Positions 1-6,086 of a stretch of 6,086 nt of DNA are shown piece after piece. The notes beneath the pieces are model-generated. The model worked only from the letters and a program-made list of their open reading frames with translations, was not told the origin of the DNA and ran no database searches. The translations under genes were made by a program, and so were the position numbers. Origin of the DNA: Collinsella sp. (GTDB lineage: Bacteria > Actinomycetota > Coriobacteriia > Coriobacteriales > Coriobacteriaceae); NCBI GenBank assembly GCA_022720335.1, contig JAIHVJ010000112.1:1-6086 (forward strand), in the 5' to 3' direction. How positions within the stretch are numbered: position 1 is the stretch's first letter; each line of letters begins with the position of its first letter.

Positions 1-1383
1 GGCGATGTGCTTGACGTCGATGCCGTCGTACGTGATCTCGCCGTCATCGACCTCGTAGAAGCGGTTGATGAGGTTGGTGATGGTCGTCTTTCCGGCGCCT
101 GTCGAACCCACAAAAGCGATCTTTTGCCCCGGCTTGGCAAACAGGTTGAGGTCCGTGAGCACGCGCGTGCCCGGCACGTAGGAAAAGTCCACGGCATGGA
201 AGCGCACGTCGCCGGCGAGCGGCACCAACCCGGTCACAAGCTCGGTGCCGTCGGCCGCCACCGCTCGACCCGCGTCATCGACCGAGGCCACGTCGTGCAG
301 ATGTCCGTACGTGCCCACGCCACGGCCCTCGGGAATCTTCCACGCCCATGCGGACTCGCCCGTCTGCACCAGCTCCACGCAGCCCTCGTCCACCTCGGGC
401 TGCAGGTCCATTGCGGCAAACAGACGCTCGGCACCGGCCAGCGCGTTGAGCAAGAAGTTGCCCAGCTGCGTAAACTGGTTGATGGGCATGGCCGCCTGAC
501 GTACAAAGACCAGGTAGCTCGCGAGCGCGCCCACGTCGGCCAGGCCGTTGATGCAGAGCATGCCGCCCGCCACCGCAACGATCGCGTAGTTGGCATACCC
601 GATCACCACGGTCATGGGCACCATCGAGTTGGCGTAGGCCTGCGCGGCGCCACCGGTGCGGCGCAGCTCCTGGTTGCGCGCGTCAAAACCGGCCACGTTG
701 GCCTGCTCGTGGTTAAAGACCTTGATGACCTTTTGACCCGAGACCATCTCCTCGACATATCCGTCCAAGTCGCCGAGCGATGCCTGCTGGGCGGCAAAGA
801 AACGCTTGGAGCGAATACCCGAGTAGCGCGCGTACAGCACAATGGCCGCGTCGCACACGAGCGTGATAATCGTGAGCTGCCAATTGAGGATGATGAGCAT
901 GGCCGTGGTGCCGATCACCTGGATCGTCGCCTGAATCACGTTGGCAAAGCTGTTGTTGAGCGCCTCGGAGACCGTGTCGACGTCGTTGGTAAAAAAGCTC
1001 ATGATGTCGCCCGAGCGTGTGCTGTCGAAATAGCTGAGCGGCAGCGTCTGAATGTGCGCGAACAGGTCGCGGCGAATGTCGGACACCACGCGCTGGGCTG
1101 CGCGCACCATAATCTGCGAGTAGCCCAGGGCCGAGAGCACGCCCGCGGCGTAGATGGCGGCCGTAAAGAGAACCTGCTTGGTGAGCAGCTCCTCCCCGCC
1201 CGTAGCCAGGCCGTTAACGATGGGGCGCACCATATAGGTGCCGGCAAGGCTCGCAATGGCGGCGATGGAGGCGAGCACGCCCACCGCGAGCAGCGAGAAC
1301 TTGGCGTGGCCCATATAGGAGAGCAGGCGACGGAGCGTCTGTCCCAGATTGGCCGGACGGGCTTGAGCTGATGTCTTAGGCAT
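1..1383 (-). CDS. ABC exporter half-transporter, TM288-like subunit (3' end cut by window edge)
   Basis: Membrane domain fused to an ATPase domain, expected to pair with the product of the gene just upstream as a heterodimeric multidrug or lipid exporter in the cytoplasmic membrane. The window holds 461 codons. Six hydrophobic segments lie at about residues 30-50, 70-90, 148-165, 168-186, 255-275 and 284-310. The ATPase domain starts near 392, with Walker A GSTGAGKTT at 426-434 (K432). The Q-loop, signature and Walker B lie beyond base 1; family members are about 600 residues, so roughly 130-150 are missing. Walker A falls about 40 residues later than in TM288 because of an extra linker (about 335-390) containing 'WAWK'. 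The ATG at 1383-1381 is preceded by GGGGGTGA and overlaps the upstream gene's last 8 bases, which suggests translational coupling. Family is certain; substrate is unknown. Confidence 0.95.
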   Translation of the reverse strand, partial: MPKTSAQARPANLGQTLRRLLSYMGHAKFSLLAVGVLASIAAIASLAGTYMVRPIVNGLATGGEELLTKQVLFTAAIYAAGVLSALGYSQIMVRAAQRVVSDIRRDLFAHIQTLPLSYFDSTRSGDIMSFFTNDVDTVSEALNNSFANVIQATIQVIGTTAMLIILNWQLTIITLVCDAAIVLYARYSGIRSKRFFAAQQASLGDLDGYVEEMVSGQKVIKVFNHEQANVAGFDARNQELRRTGGAAQAYANSMVPMTVVIGYANYAIVAVAGGMLCINGLADVGALASYLVFVRQAAMPINQFTQLGNFLLNALAGAERLFAAMDLQPEVDEGCVELVQTGESAWAWKIPEGRGVGTYGHLHDVASVDDAGRAVAADGTELVTGLVPLAGDVRFHAVDFSYVPGTRVLTDLNLFAKPGQKIAFVGSTGAGKTTITNLINRFYEVDDGEITYDGIDVKHIA

Positions 1384-3154
1384 GGCGCTCACCCCCTTCT
1401 CGGGCCGGGGCATCTGAGGTCGTATCCCCCGCGAGCTCCATCTGTGAGGCGTAAATCTCCTGGTAGATGTTGTCAGCCGCCAGCAGCTCCTTATGCGTGC
1501 CCACGCCATGGACACGGCCGTCGTCCAGAACCACAATGCGATCGGCATCCATCACGCTCGCGATACGCTGGGCGATGATGATCACGGTCGTATCGGGAAT
1601 CTGCGCGATGCGCTCGCGGATCTTGGCGTCGGTCGCCATATCGACCGCGCTGGTCGAGTCGTCAAAAATGAGCACGCGCGGATGCTTGAGCAGCGTGCGT
1701 GCGATGCACAGGCGCTGCTTCTGCCCGCCCGAAACACCGGCTCCGCCCTGGCCCAACTCGCCGTCGAGCCCGCCGATGCGGTCCAGGAACTCGTCCACGC
1801 ACGCCGCGCGGCAGGCACGCAGCAGTTCCTCGTCGGTGGCATCGGGCGCGCCCCACTGCAGGTTCTCGCGCACGGTGCCTGTAAACAGCACGTTCTTTTG
1901 CAGCACAATACCCACGGAATCGCGCAGGGCGACCAGGTCGTAGTCGCGCACATCGCGCCCGCCCACGAGCACGGCGCCCTCGGTCGCGTCGTACAGGCGC
2001 GCGATGAGCTGCACGAGCGAGCTCTTGCCCGAGCCCGTGCCGCCGAGCACGCCCACCGTGGAGCCCGGCTCGATGCGAAGGTCGATATGCTCGAGCACGT
2101 CCTCGGCAGCATCCGCGCGGTACTTAAACGACACGTCGCGGAACTCGACACTTCCGTCGGCGACCTCGCACACGGCCGCATCTGCCGCAGGCGCCTGGAT
2201 GAGCGACTGCTCGTCAATCACCCGCGAGATGCGCTCCACGCTGGCGAGTGCACGCGTAAGCAGCAAAAACACGTTGGAAATCATCATGAGCGAGTTCATG
2301 ATCAGCAGCACGTAGCTCATAAAGCCCGTGAGCGAGCCCACGCCCAGCTCGCCGGCAATAATCATGCGTCCGCCGATCCACAGGATGGAGATGGCTGCCA
2401 CGTACATCGACAGCTGAAACACCGGCAGATTGAGCACGGCGTTGCCGAAAGTCTTCGTCGCCGTGTGCGCGAGCTCGGTATTGACGGTGTCGAATTTGGC
2501 CTCCTCGTGCTCGGCGCGCACATACGCCTTCACAGCGCGCACGGCGGTGAGGTCTTCCTGCACCACGCCGTTGAGGTGGTCCATCGAAGTCTGCAGCTGG
2601 CGGTAGAGCGGGCTCACACGGTAGGTGATGACGCCCAGCACGATCGCCAGCACGGGCAGAATAATTGCGAAGACCGTGGCAAGCGGGCGCGACAACACCA
2701 AGGCGTAGGCCAGACCGACGATGAGTGTCACCGGTCCGCGCACCATGGGGCGAAAGCCGTTGCCGATGGCGTTTTGGATGACGGTGATGTCGGTGGTCAT
2801 GCGCGTGACAAGCGAGCTGGCGTCGTAGTTGTCCAGGTTGCCAAAGGCGAGCGTCTGAATCTTGCGATACTCGGCCTCGCGCAGGTTAGCGCCCAGGCCC
2901 GATGCGACACGGGCGGACGTGCGCGCGTAGCCCAAGCCCAGTACCAGCGAAAACACCGCGCACACCAGCATGCACGCGCCCTGCAGCAGCATGTAGTTGA
3001 CGTCGCCCGTGGGCACGCCCACGTCGATGATGTTGGCCATGATGACCGGGATAAACAGCTCAAGCGCGGTCTCGACCGAAACGAACATCACGCCGAGTAT
3101 GGCATCGCGACGGTATGCCCCCAAATAGGAAAACAAGATTTTGAGATTGCGCAC
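1376..3154 (-). CDS. ABC exporter half-transporter, TM287-like subunit with degenerate ATP site
   Basis: Complete 592-residue half-transporter and first gene of the minus-strand pair. Membrane helices fall at about 18-40, 53-77, 138-156, 158-178, 245-267 and 275-300. The ATPase domain has Walker A GGTGSGKS (371-378), Q-loop Q419, signature VSGGQ (474-478) and Walker B VLIFD (494-498). The residue after Walker B is D499 instead of the catalytic Glu, and the switch His is Q529 (AQRIAS). The same pair of changes occurs in the degenerate site of heterodimeric exporters such as Thermotoga TM287, whose sequence this protein resembles along its length. The start is GTG at 3154, with GGGGGA nine bases upstream and an in-frame TGA three codons before it. 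An ATG at 3164 is out of frame. The C-terminal tail after about 575 is hydrophilic and probably disordered. Substrate cannot be read from sequence. Confidence 0.96.
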   Translation of the reverse strand: MRNLKILFSYLGAYRRDAILGVMFVSVETALELFIPVIMANIIDVGVPTGDVNYMLLQGACMLVCAVFSLVLGLGYARTSARVASGLGANLREAEYRKIQTLAFGNLDNYDASSLVTRMTTDITVIQNAIGNGFRPMVRGPVTLIVGLAYALVLSRPLATVFAIILPVLAIVLGVITYRVSPLYRQLQTSMDHLNGVVQEDLTAVRAVKAYVRAEHEEAKFDTVNTELAHTATKTFGNAVLNLPVFQLSMYVAAISILWIGGRMIIAGELGVGSLTGFMSYVLLIMNSLMMISNVFLLLTRALASVERISRVIDEQSLIQAPAADAAVCEVADGSVEFRDVSFKYRADAAEDVLEHIDLRIEPGSTVGVLGGTGSGKSSLVQLIARLYDATEGAVLVGGRDVRDYDLVALRDSVGIVLQKNVLFTGTVRENLQWGAPDATDEELLRACRAACVDEFLDRIGGLDGELGQGGAGVSGGQKQRLCIARTLLKHPRVLIFDDSTSAVDMATDAKIRERIAQIPDTTVIIIAQRIASVMDADRIVVLDDGRVHGVGTHKELLAADNIYQEIYASQMELAGDTTSDAPAREGGERHA

Positions 3155-3195
3155 GCAGGTTCATCCCCCATCAAACGTTGTTCGCAAACGCACGT

Positions 3196-3223
3196 ATTAT
3201 TGCGCGCCGAGCGATGGTGTCAA
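3196..3223 (-). promoter_or_regulatory. Promoter of the ABC exporter operon
   Basis: On the minus strand a perfect -35 TTGACA (3223-3218) is followed after 16 bases by AATAAT (3201-3196, five of six matches to TATAAT). Transcription would begin near 3189, giving a leader of about 35 bases before the GTG at 3154. The spacer contains no obvious dyad, so this looks like an ordinary housekeeping promoter. Predicted by eye only. Confidence 0.72.
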
Positions 3224-3230
3224 GTGTTCC

Positions 3231-3242
3231 GAAATCGATTTC
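3231..3242. repeat. 12-base perfect palindrome upstream of the ABC promoter
   Basis: GAAATCGATTTC reads the same on both strands and ends 7 bases upstream of the -35 box of the ABC operon. It could be an operator or activator site, but a 12-base palindrome can occur by chance. No regulator is assigned. Confidence 0.35.
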
Positions 3243-3342
3243 TATAAGGCCGACGCAGGCGCTAAGCCCGCGCGGCGCGCGACCGTATTCAAACCGAAAT
3301 GATTGAAGGCGAGAATTATTCGCTCCACCGGCAACATGGACC

Positions 3343-3373
3343 TTGACTCTACAATCGTTGTAGGGTTTTCACT
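3343..3373 (+). promoter_or_regulatory. MerR-type promoter and operator ahead of the MATE gene
   Basis: The -35 TTGACT lies at 3343-3348. With the 19-base spacer usual for MerR-activated promoters, the -10 would be TTCACT (3368-3373), a weak match. The spacer is filled by an inverted repeat: ACTCTACAA (3346-3354), TCG, TTGTAGGGT (3358-3366). It matches in 8 of 9 pairs, and the inner six (CTACAA/TTGTAG) are perfect. The known BmrR-type layout is the same: TTGACT, a dyad starting in the -35 box, then a -10 after 19 bases. TACACT at 3373-3378 is a better -10 by sequence but 24 bases away. The MerR gene two places downstream is the natural ligand-responsive activator. Confidence 0.72.
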
Positions 3374-3413
3374 ACACTGGTACGTAAACGAACCAAGCCA
3401 GAAAGTCCCGCCC

Positions 3414-4760
3414 ATGGAACACGACCTCACACGCGGTAATGTCCTCAAGACCATCGCGGTTTTCGCCCTGCCCTATATGCTCTCGTACTTTTTGCAGATG
3501 CTCTACGGCATGGCCGACCTGTACTTTATCGGACAGTTTAGCGGTGCCGCCGGCATCACCGCCGTGGGCAACGGCGCGCAGACGCTTTACATCATTACCG
3601 TGACGCTCGTGGGCCTGGCCATGGGAACGACGGTCATCGTCGGCCACGCCGTGGGTTCCCGCCGCTTCGACCGCGCCGAGGCCGCCATCGGCAACACCAT
3701 CACGCTCTTTATGGGTGTCTCGGTGGTGCTGGCCGCTGTCCTGCTCGCGCTTTGCCCGCAGATCGTGGCTCTCATTGGCACGCCGGCCGAGGCGGTCGAA
3801 GGAACCGCCGCCTACCTGCGTATCTGCTTTGTCGGCATTCCCTTTATCGCCGCATACAACATCCTCTCGGCCATCTTTCGCGGGCTGGGAGATTCGCGCT
3901 CGCCCATGTACGTGATCGGCGTGGCATGCATCATCAACATCGCGCTCGACTTTCTGTTCATCGGCCACATGGGGCTCGGCCCCGTGGGCGCGGCGCTCGG
4001 CACGGTAACCGCGCAGACGGCCAGCGTTGCGCTCGCGCTCGTGTGGCTTAAGAGCCGCCGTACGAACATCCACGTTAAGCGCAGCGACCTGCGCCCCCAG
4101 CCCGAGGTGCTCGGCAGCATTCTTAAGATCGGCGTGCCCGTGGCCGTGCAGGACGGCTGCATCCAGGTGGCGTTTATGTTTATCACCGTCATCGCCAACC
4201 ACCGCGGTCTGGTCGACGCCGCCGCCGTGGGCCTGGTCGAGAAGATGATCAGCTTTTTGTTCATTGTGCCGAGTTCCATGGGTGCCACCGTCAGCGCACT
4301 CACGGCGCAAAACGCCGGCGCGGGCAAGGGCGACCGCGCGCGTCAGGTGCTCAAGGACGCCATGACCATCTCGGTGGTGTACGGCTGCCTGATCACGGTG
4401 CTGATGTGGCTGGTGGCGCCGGCGTTTATCGGCTTTTTTGCCAAGGACCCCGCGGTGGTCGCGGCCGGTACCGGCTATATGCACAGTTATATTTTCGATG
4501 CAATCTTTGCCGGCATCCACATTTGCTTTAGCGGCTTTTTCGCTGCGTATGGCAAGAGCTACATCGGCTTTGCGCACAACGTGCTGGCCGTGGCGCTCAT
4601 TCGCGTGCCGGGCGCGTGGCTGCTGTCGAACGCCTATTCCAACACGCTGTTTCCCATGGGCATCGCTTCGCCATGCGGCTCGATTTTGTCGGCAGTCATC
4701 TGTGTTGTCGCGTTTACCGTGCTCAACCGGCGTGGGGCTTTTGACAAGTTGGCAGCGTAG
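3414..4760 (+). CDS. MATE family multidrug efflux transporter
   Basis: A 448-residue inner-membrane antiporter, the usual length for MATE proteins, which expel cationic or amphipathic drugs using the Na+ or H+ gradient. About twelve hydrophobic stretches occur in two halves. The family landmark GLGDSRSP (157-164) is followed by NIALDFLF (175-182). The internal duplication shows in the paired loops GHAVGSRRFDRAE (77-89) and AQNAGAGKGDRAR (298-310). It looks closest to the MepA-like branch. The ATG at 3414 is chosen because family proteins begin with a short polar stretch like MEHDLTRGNVLKT before helix 1. The in-frame extension back to a TTG at 3303 would place the promoter inside the gene. 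The Shine-Dalgarno is weak (GAAAG at 3401-3405). It is the first gene of a likely operon with the MerR regulator; drug specificity is not predictable. Confidence 0.95.
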   Translation: MEHDLTRGNVLKTIAVFALPYMLSYFLQMLYGMADLYFIGQFSGAAGITAVGNGAQTLYIITVTLVGLAMGTTVIVGHAVGSRRFDRAEAAIGNTITLFMGVSVVLAAVLLALCPQIVALIGTPAEAVEGTAAYLRICFVGIPFIAAYNILSAIFRGLGDSRSPMYVIGVACIINIALDFLFIGHMGLGPVGAALGTVTAQTASVALALVWLKSRRTNIHVKRSDLRPQPEVLGSILKIGVPVAVQDGCIQVAFMFITVIANHRGLVDAAAVGLVEKMISFLFIVPSSMGATVSALTAQNAGAGKGDRARQVLKDAMTISVVYGCLITVLMWLVAPAFIGFFAKDPAVVAAGTGYMHSYIFDAIFAGIHICFSGFFAAYGKSYIGFAHNVLAVALIRVPGAWLLSNAYSNTLFPMGIASPCGSILSAVICVVAFTVLNRRGAFDKLAA

Positions 4761-4785
4761 AGGATCGTTTGCGTCGTACGACCTC

Positions 4786-4821
4786 GGCGCCCCTTCCCCG
4801 TCCATTGAAAGGAGCGGCGCC
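4786..4821 (+). promoter_or_regulatory. Possible hairpin over the MerR ribosome binding site
   Basis: GGCGCC occurs at 4786-4791 and again at 4816-4821 and can pair with itself. Next to it CCTT (4792-4795) can pair with AAGG (4809-4812), leaving a three-base bulge AGC and a 13-base loop. The Shine-Dalgarno AAAGGAG (4808-4814) would be largely buried, and the stem ends directly before the proposed ACG start at 4822. No U-tract follows, so it is not an intrinsic terminator. A role in limiting translation is inference. Confidence 0.4.
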
Positions 4822-5661
4822 ACGACCGACTCGCCAACTGAACATACCGAGGGTCTGCTCCGCATTGGCGAGGTGGCGCGCTTGTTTAACCTAAGCGTGG
4901 GCACGTTGCGCCATTACGAGCAGATGGGCTTGCTGGACCCGGCACACATCGATCCGGCGAGTGGGTACCGCTACTACGGATCGCGGCAGCTCTCCACTCT
5001 CAACACCATCAGCCACCTGCGTGTTCTCGACTTGCCGCTCGCGCTAATCCGTGAGTTTGTGACCACGCGCGACGTGAACCTTATGCAGCGGCAGCTGGCT
5101 CAGCAGCAGGAGCTCATCGAGCGCAAGCGCCGCGAGCTGGAGCGCGTGTCGCGCAAGATCGACAACCGGCTTGCCCTGCTTCACAATGCCCTGAACACCG
5201 AGCTCGATACCATTTGCGCAATCGATGCGCCCGAGCTTCGCTGCGCCGTATTGCGCGAACGCGTCAAGCCTACCGACGCCTATGCGCTGGAGTGGCAGAT
5301 TCGTCAGCTGCAGAAGGGCCAGCACGAGACCTTTGTCTTTCTGGGCAACTTGGGCGTTGGGATTAGCGCCGAGCGCCTCGCCGCCGGCGACTTTGATGGC
5401 TACGACGAGGTCTTTTTGCTGCTCGATGACACCGATGATTACGTGGGCGACCTCGAGACGCGACCCGCCGCGCGCTGCCTGACCATTAGCTTTCGCGGCA
5501 CGCACGGGCAAGCAACCCCACGCTATGAGCAGCTGCTCAGCTATATGCGCGAGCGCAACCTGACACCCGCCGGTCCCTCGCGCGAGATCGCCCTAATCGA
5601 CGACATCATCAGCGACGACCCGGGGGCGTATGTGACGAGGATCGCGATACCGGTCCGCTAA
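4822..5661 (+). CDS. MerR family transcriptional regulator, BmrR-like with GyrI-like effector domain
   Basis: DNA-binding activator that probably senses a drug-like ligand and controls the MATE operon. From an assumed start at 4822 it is 279 residues, almost exactly BmrR length (278). The winged HTH begins at RIGEVARLFNLSVGTLRHYE (14-33), with the wing near GYRYY (48-52). A long charged helix at about 82-125 forms the dimerising coiled coil. A GyrI-like effector domain (about 126-279) ends in the typical EIALIDD...DPGAYVTRIAIPV pattern; E255 may sit near the acidic ligand contact of BmrR. The start is odd: a strong AAAGGAG (4808-4814) sits seven bases before ACG at 4822, and no ATG, GTG or TTG lies between it and the HTH. 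Alternatives are CTG at 4855, with poor spacing, or TTG at 4741 inside the end of the MATE gene. It follows MATE by 61 bases on the same strand. Confidence 0.9.
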   Translation, partial: TTDSPTEHTEGLLRIGEVARLFNLSVGTLRHYEQMGLLDPAHIDPASGYRYYGSRQLSTLNTISHLRVLDLPLALIREFVTTRDVNLMQRQLAQQQELIERKRRELERVSRKIDNRLALLHNALNTELDTICAIDAPELRCAVLRERVKPTDAYALEWQIRQLQKGQHETFVFLGNLGVGISAERLAAGDFDGYDEVFLLLDDTDDYVGDLETRPAARCLTISFRGTHGQATPRYEQLLSYMRERNLTPAGPSREIALIDDIISDDPGAYVTRIAIPVR

Positions 5662-5691
5662 TCACTACCATTTATCGAGCAATTCCATCCA

Positions 5692-5721
5692 TTTACCTTA
5701 ATCCGAATTAGATTGTATTAT
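5692..5721 (+). promoter_or_regulatory. Likely promoter of the Tat-signal ORF
   Basis: In the AT-rich gap after the MerR gene, TTTACC (5692-5697, four of six) and TATTAT (5716-5721, five of six) are separated by 18 bases, giving a start near 5728 and a leader of about 40 bases. The spacer contains a near-palindrome TAATCCGAATTA (5699-5710, 10 of 12 positions symmetric). Predicted by eye only. Confidence 0.5.
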
Positions 5722-5769
5722 GTAGCAAATAAAATGACAGCATATTGCCCCCCATAGGCAGGAGACATT

Positions 5770-6030
5770 ATGCCCAGAGTTCAATCACGTCGCTCGTTTC
5801 TTCTCGGCCTAGCCTCGATCATCGGCTTATCCGCGTCACGCCCAACAAGAGTATTCGCTGCCGACTCAAACTCATCCGTCGCTTTTACATCAGACCTAGC
5901 ACAAGACTACGCGCTTTCCCTGTTGCCCATCGTCGACGGATCCGCGAACTTAGAGATCGAGCAAATCGTTCCCGTATGCCAACAAATCGGTAGTGTCGAG
6001 AAAGTTGGTGTAGCGCCCGATCCGAAGTGA
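5770..6030 (+). CDS. Short ORF with twin-arginine signal peptide; unknown function, possibly truncated
   Basis: An 86-residue product I do not recognise. The start is well supported: AGGAG (5760-5764) sits five bases before the ATG. Residues 1-30 form a twin-arginine export signal: SRRSFLLG at 6-13, a hydrophobic core to about 22, then VFA (28-30) before the likely cut. This predicts folded export across the membrane. The mature part is only about 55 residues, with one cysteine (C70), no lipobox and no further membrane helix. Its DLAQDYALSLLPIVDGSANLE-type stretch looks like the first segment of a larger secreted protein, so the TGA at 6028 may mark a truncation. Codons are more AT-rich than in the neighbouring genes, consistent with a different origin or relaxed selection. 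Its own promoter and a 108-base gap separate it from the efflux operon. Confidence 0.7.
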   Translation: MPRVQSRRSFLLGLASIIGLSASRPTRVFAADSNSSVAFTSDLAQDYALSLLPIVDGSANLEIEQIVPVCQQIGSVEKVGVAPDPK

Positions 6031-6086
6031 GTCGGCCCGGCGTACTGGAATCTGGAATACGGTTGATATCCTATGCCGCCTCGACC

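Noticed and set aside
7..1371. Plus-strand open frame of 454 codons antisense to the second ABC gene
   Set aside because: Same composition bias; the opposite strand encodes an unmistakable ABC transporter.
1493..3247. Plus-strand open frame of 584 codons antisense to the ABC gene
   Set aside because: His/Arg/Ala-rich, low-complexity translation with no domain; a by-product of GC-rich third codon positions in the real gene.
3303..3413. 37-residue N-terminal extension of the MATE protein from a TTG
   Set aside because: The extension would contain the MerR-type promoter, is not seen in the family as I know it, and the ATG at 3414 fits the usual MATE N-terminus.
3242..3454. Minus-strand 70-residue ORF across the intergenic region
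   Set aside because: No domain, no convincing ribosome site, and it overlaps the promoter and the MATE start.
4438..4821. Long upstream extension of the MerR gene through the 3' end of MATE
   Set aside because: The extra residues are an out-of-frame reading of MATE and are not MerR-like; the Shine-Dalgarno at 4808-4814 marks a later start.
4786..4821. Intrinsic terminator between MATE and MerR
   Set aside because: The hairpin is not followed by a run of T and it covers the MerR ribosome site, so read-through into MerR is expected.
3372..4904. Minus-strand open frame of 510 codons opposite the MATE gene
   Set aside because: No recognisable domain, His/Asp/Arg-rich, and it would cross the MATE promoter and the MerR start; a shadow frame.
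6031..6086. Open frames after the Tat ORF that might continue it by frameshift
   Set aside because: Two other frames stay open to the window end, but 56 bases are too few to show coding character; left unassigned.

Overview
The window comes from a GC-rich bacterium (most codons end in G or C) and reads as a small multidrug-efflux neighbourhood. The protein styles suggest an actinobacterium of the Coriobacteriia, perhaps Collinsella. These are the ABC half-transporter with a 'WAWK' linker, a MepA-like MATE pump, a BmrR-like MerR regulator and a short Tat-signal ORF. The taxonomic call is inference from style; no marker gene is present.

Layout. Positions 1-3154 (minus strand) hold two overlapping ABC exporter half-transporters. 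The promoter-proximal one (1376-3154) is complete. The second (1-1383) is cut by the window edge just after Walker A. Together they look like a TM287/TM288-type heterodimeric drug or lipid exporter, with the degenerate ATP-site residues on the first subunit. A divergent intergenic region (3155-3413) carries a good sigma-A-type promoter for the ABC operon. For the opposite direction it carries a promoter whose long spacer is filled by an inverted repeat, the classic layout of a MerR-family operator.

Positions 3414-4760 (plus strand) encode a complete 12-helix MATE efflux protein. It is followed after about 60 bases by a BmrR-like MerR regulator (4822-5661) with an N-terminal winged HTH, a coiled-coil linker and a GyrI-like ligand-binding domain. 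The simplest model is that the regulator senses a cationic or amphipathic compound and activates its own mate-merR operon from the dyad at 3346-3366. The MerR gene has no ATG, GTG or TTG at the expected place. A strong Shine-Dalgarno sits in front of an ACG codon, and both lie in or beside a possible hairpin.

From 5662 to the end the composition becomes more AT-rich. A leader with a plausible promoter precedes a short ORF (5770-6030) that has a clear twin-arginine signal peptide but only about 55 mature residues. It is either a very small exported protein or the stump of a larger one. Nothing convincing is seen in the last 56 bases.

No RNA gene, CRISPR array, insertion sequence or long repeat is visible. 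I do not see a wholly new system. The points most worth checking are the MerR operator, the non-standard MerR start, the 'WAWK' linker and the Tat stump.
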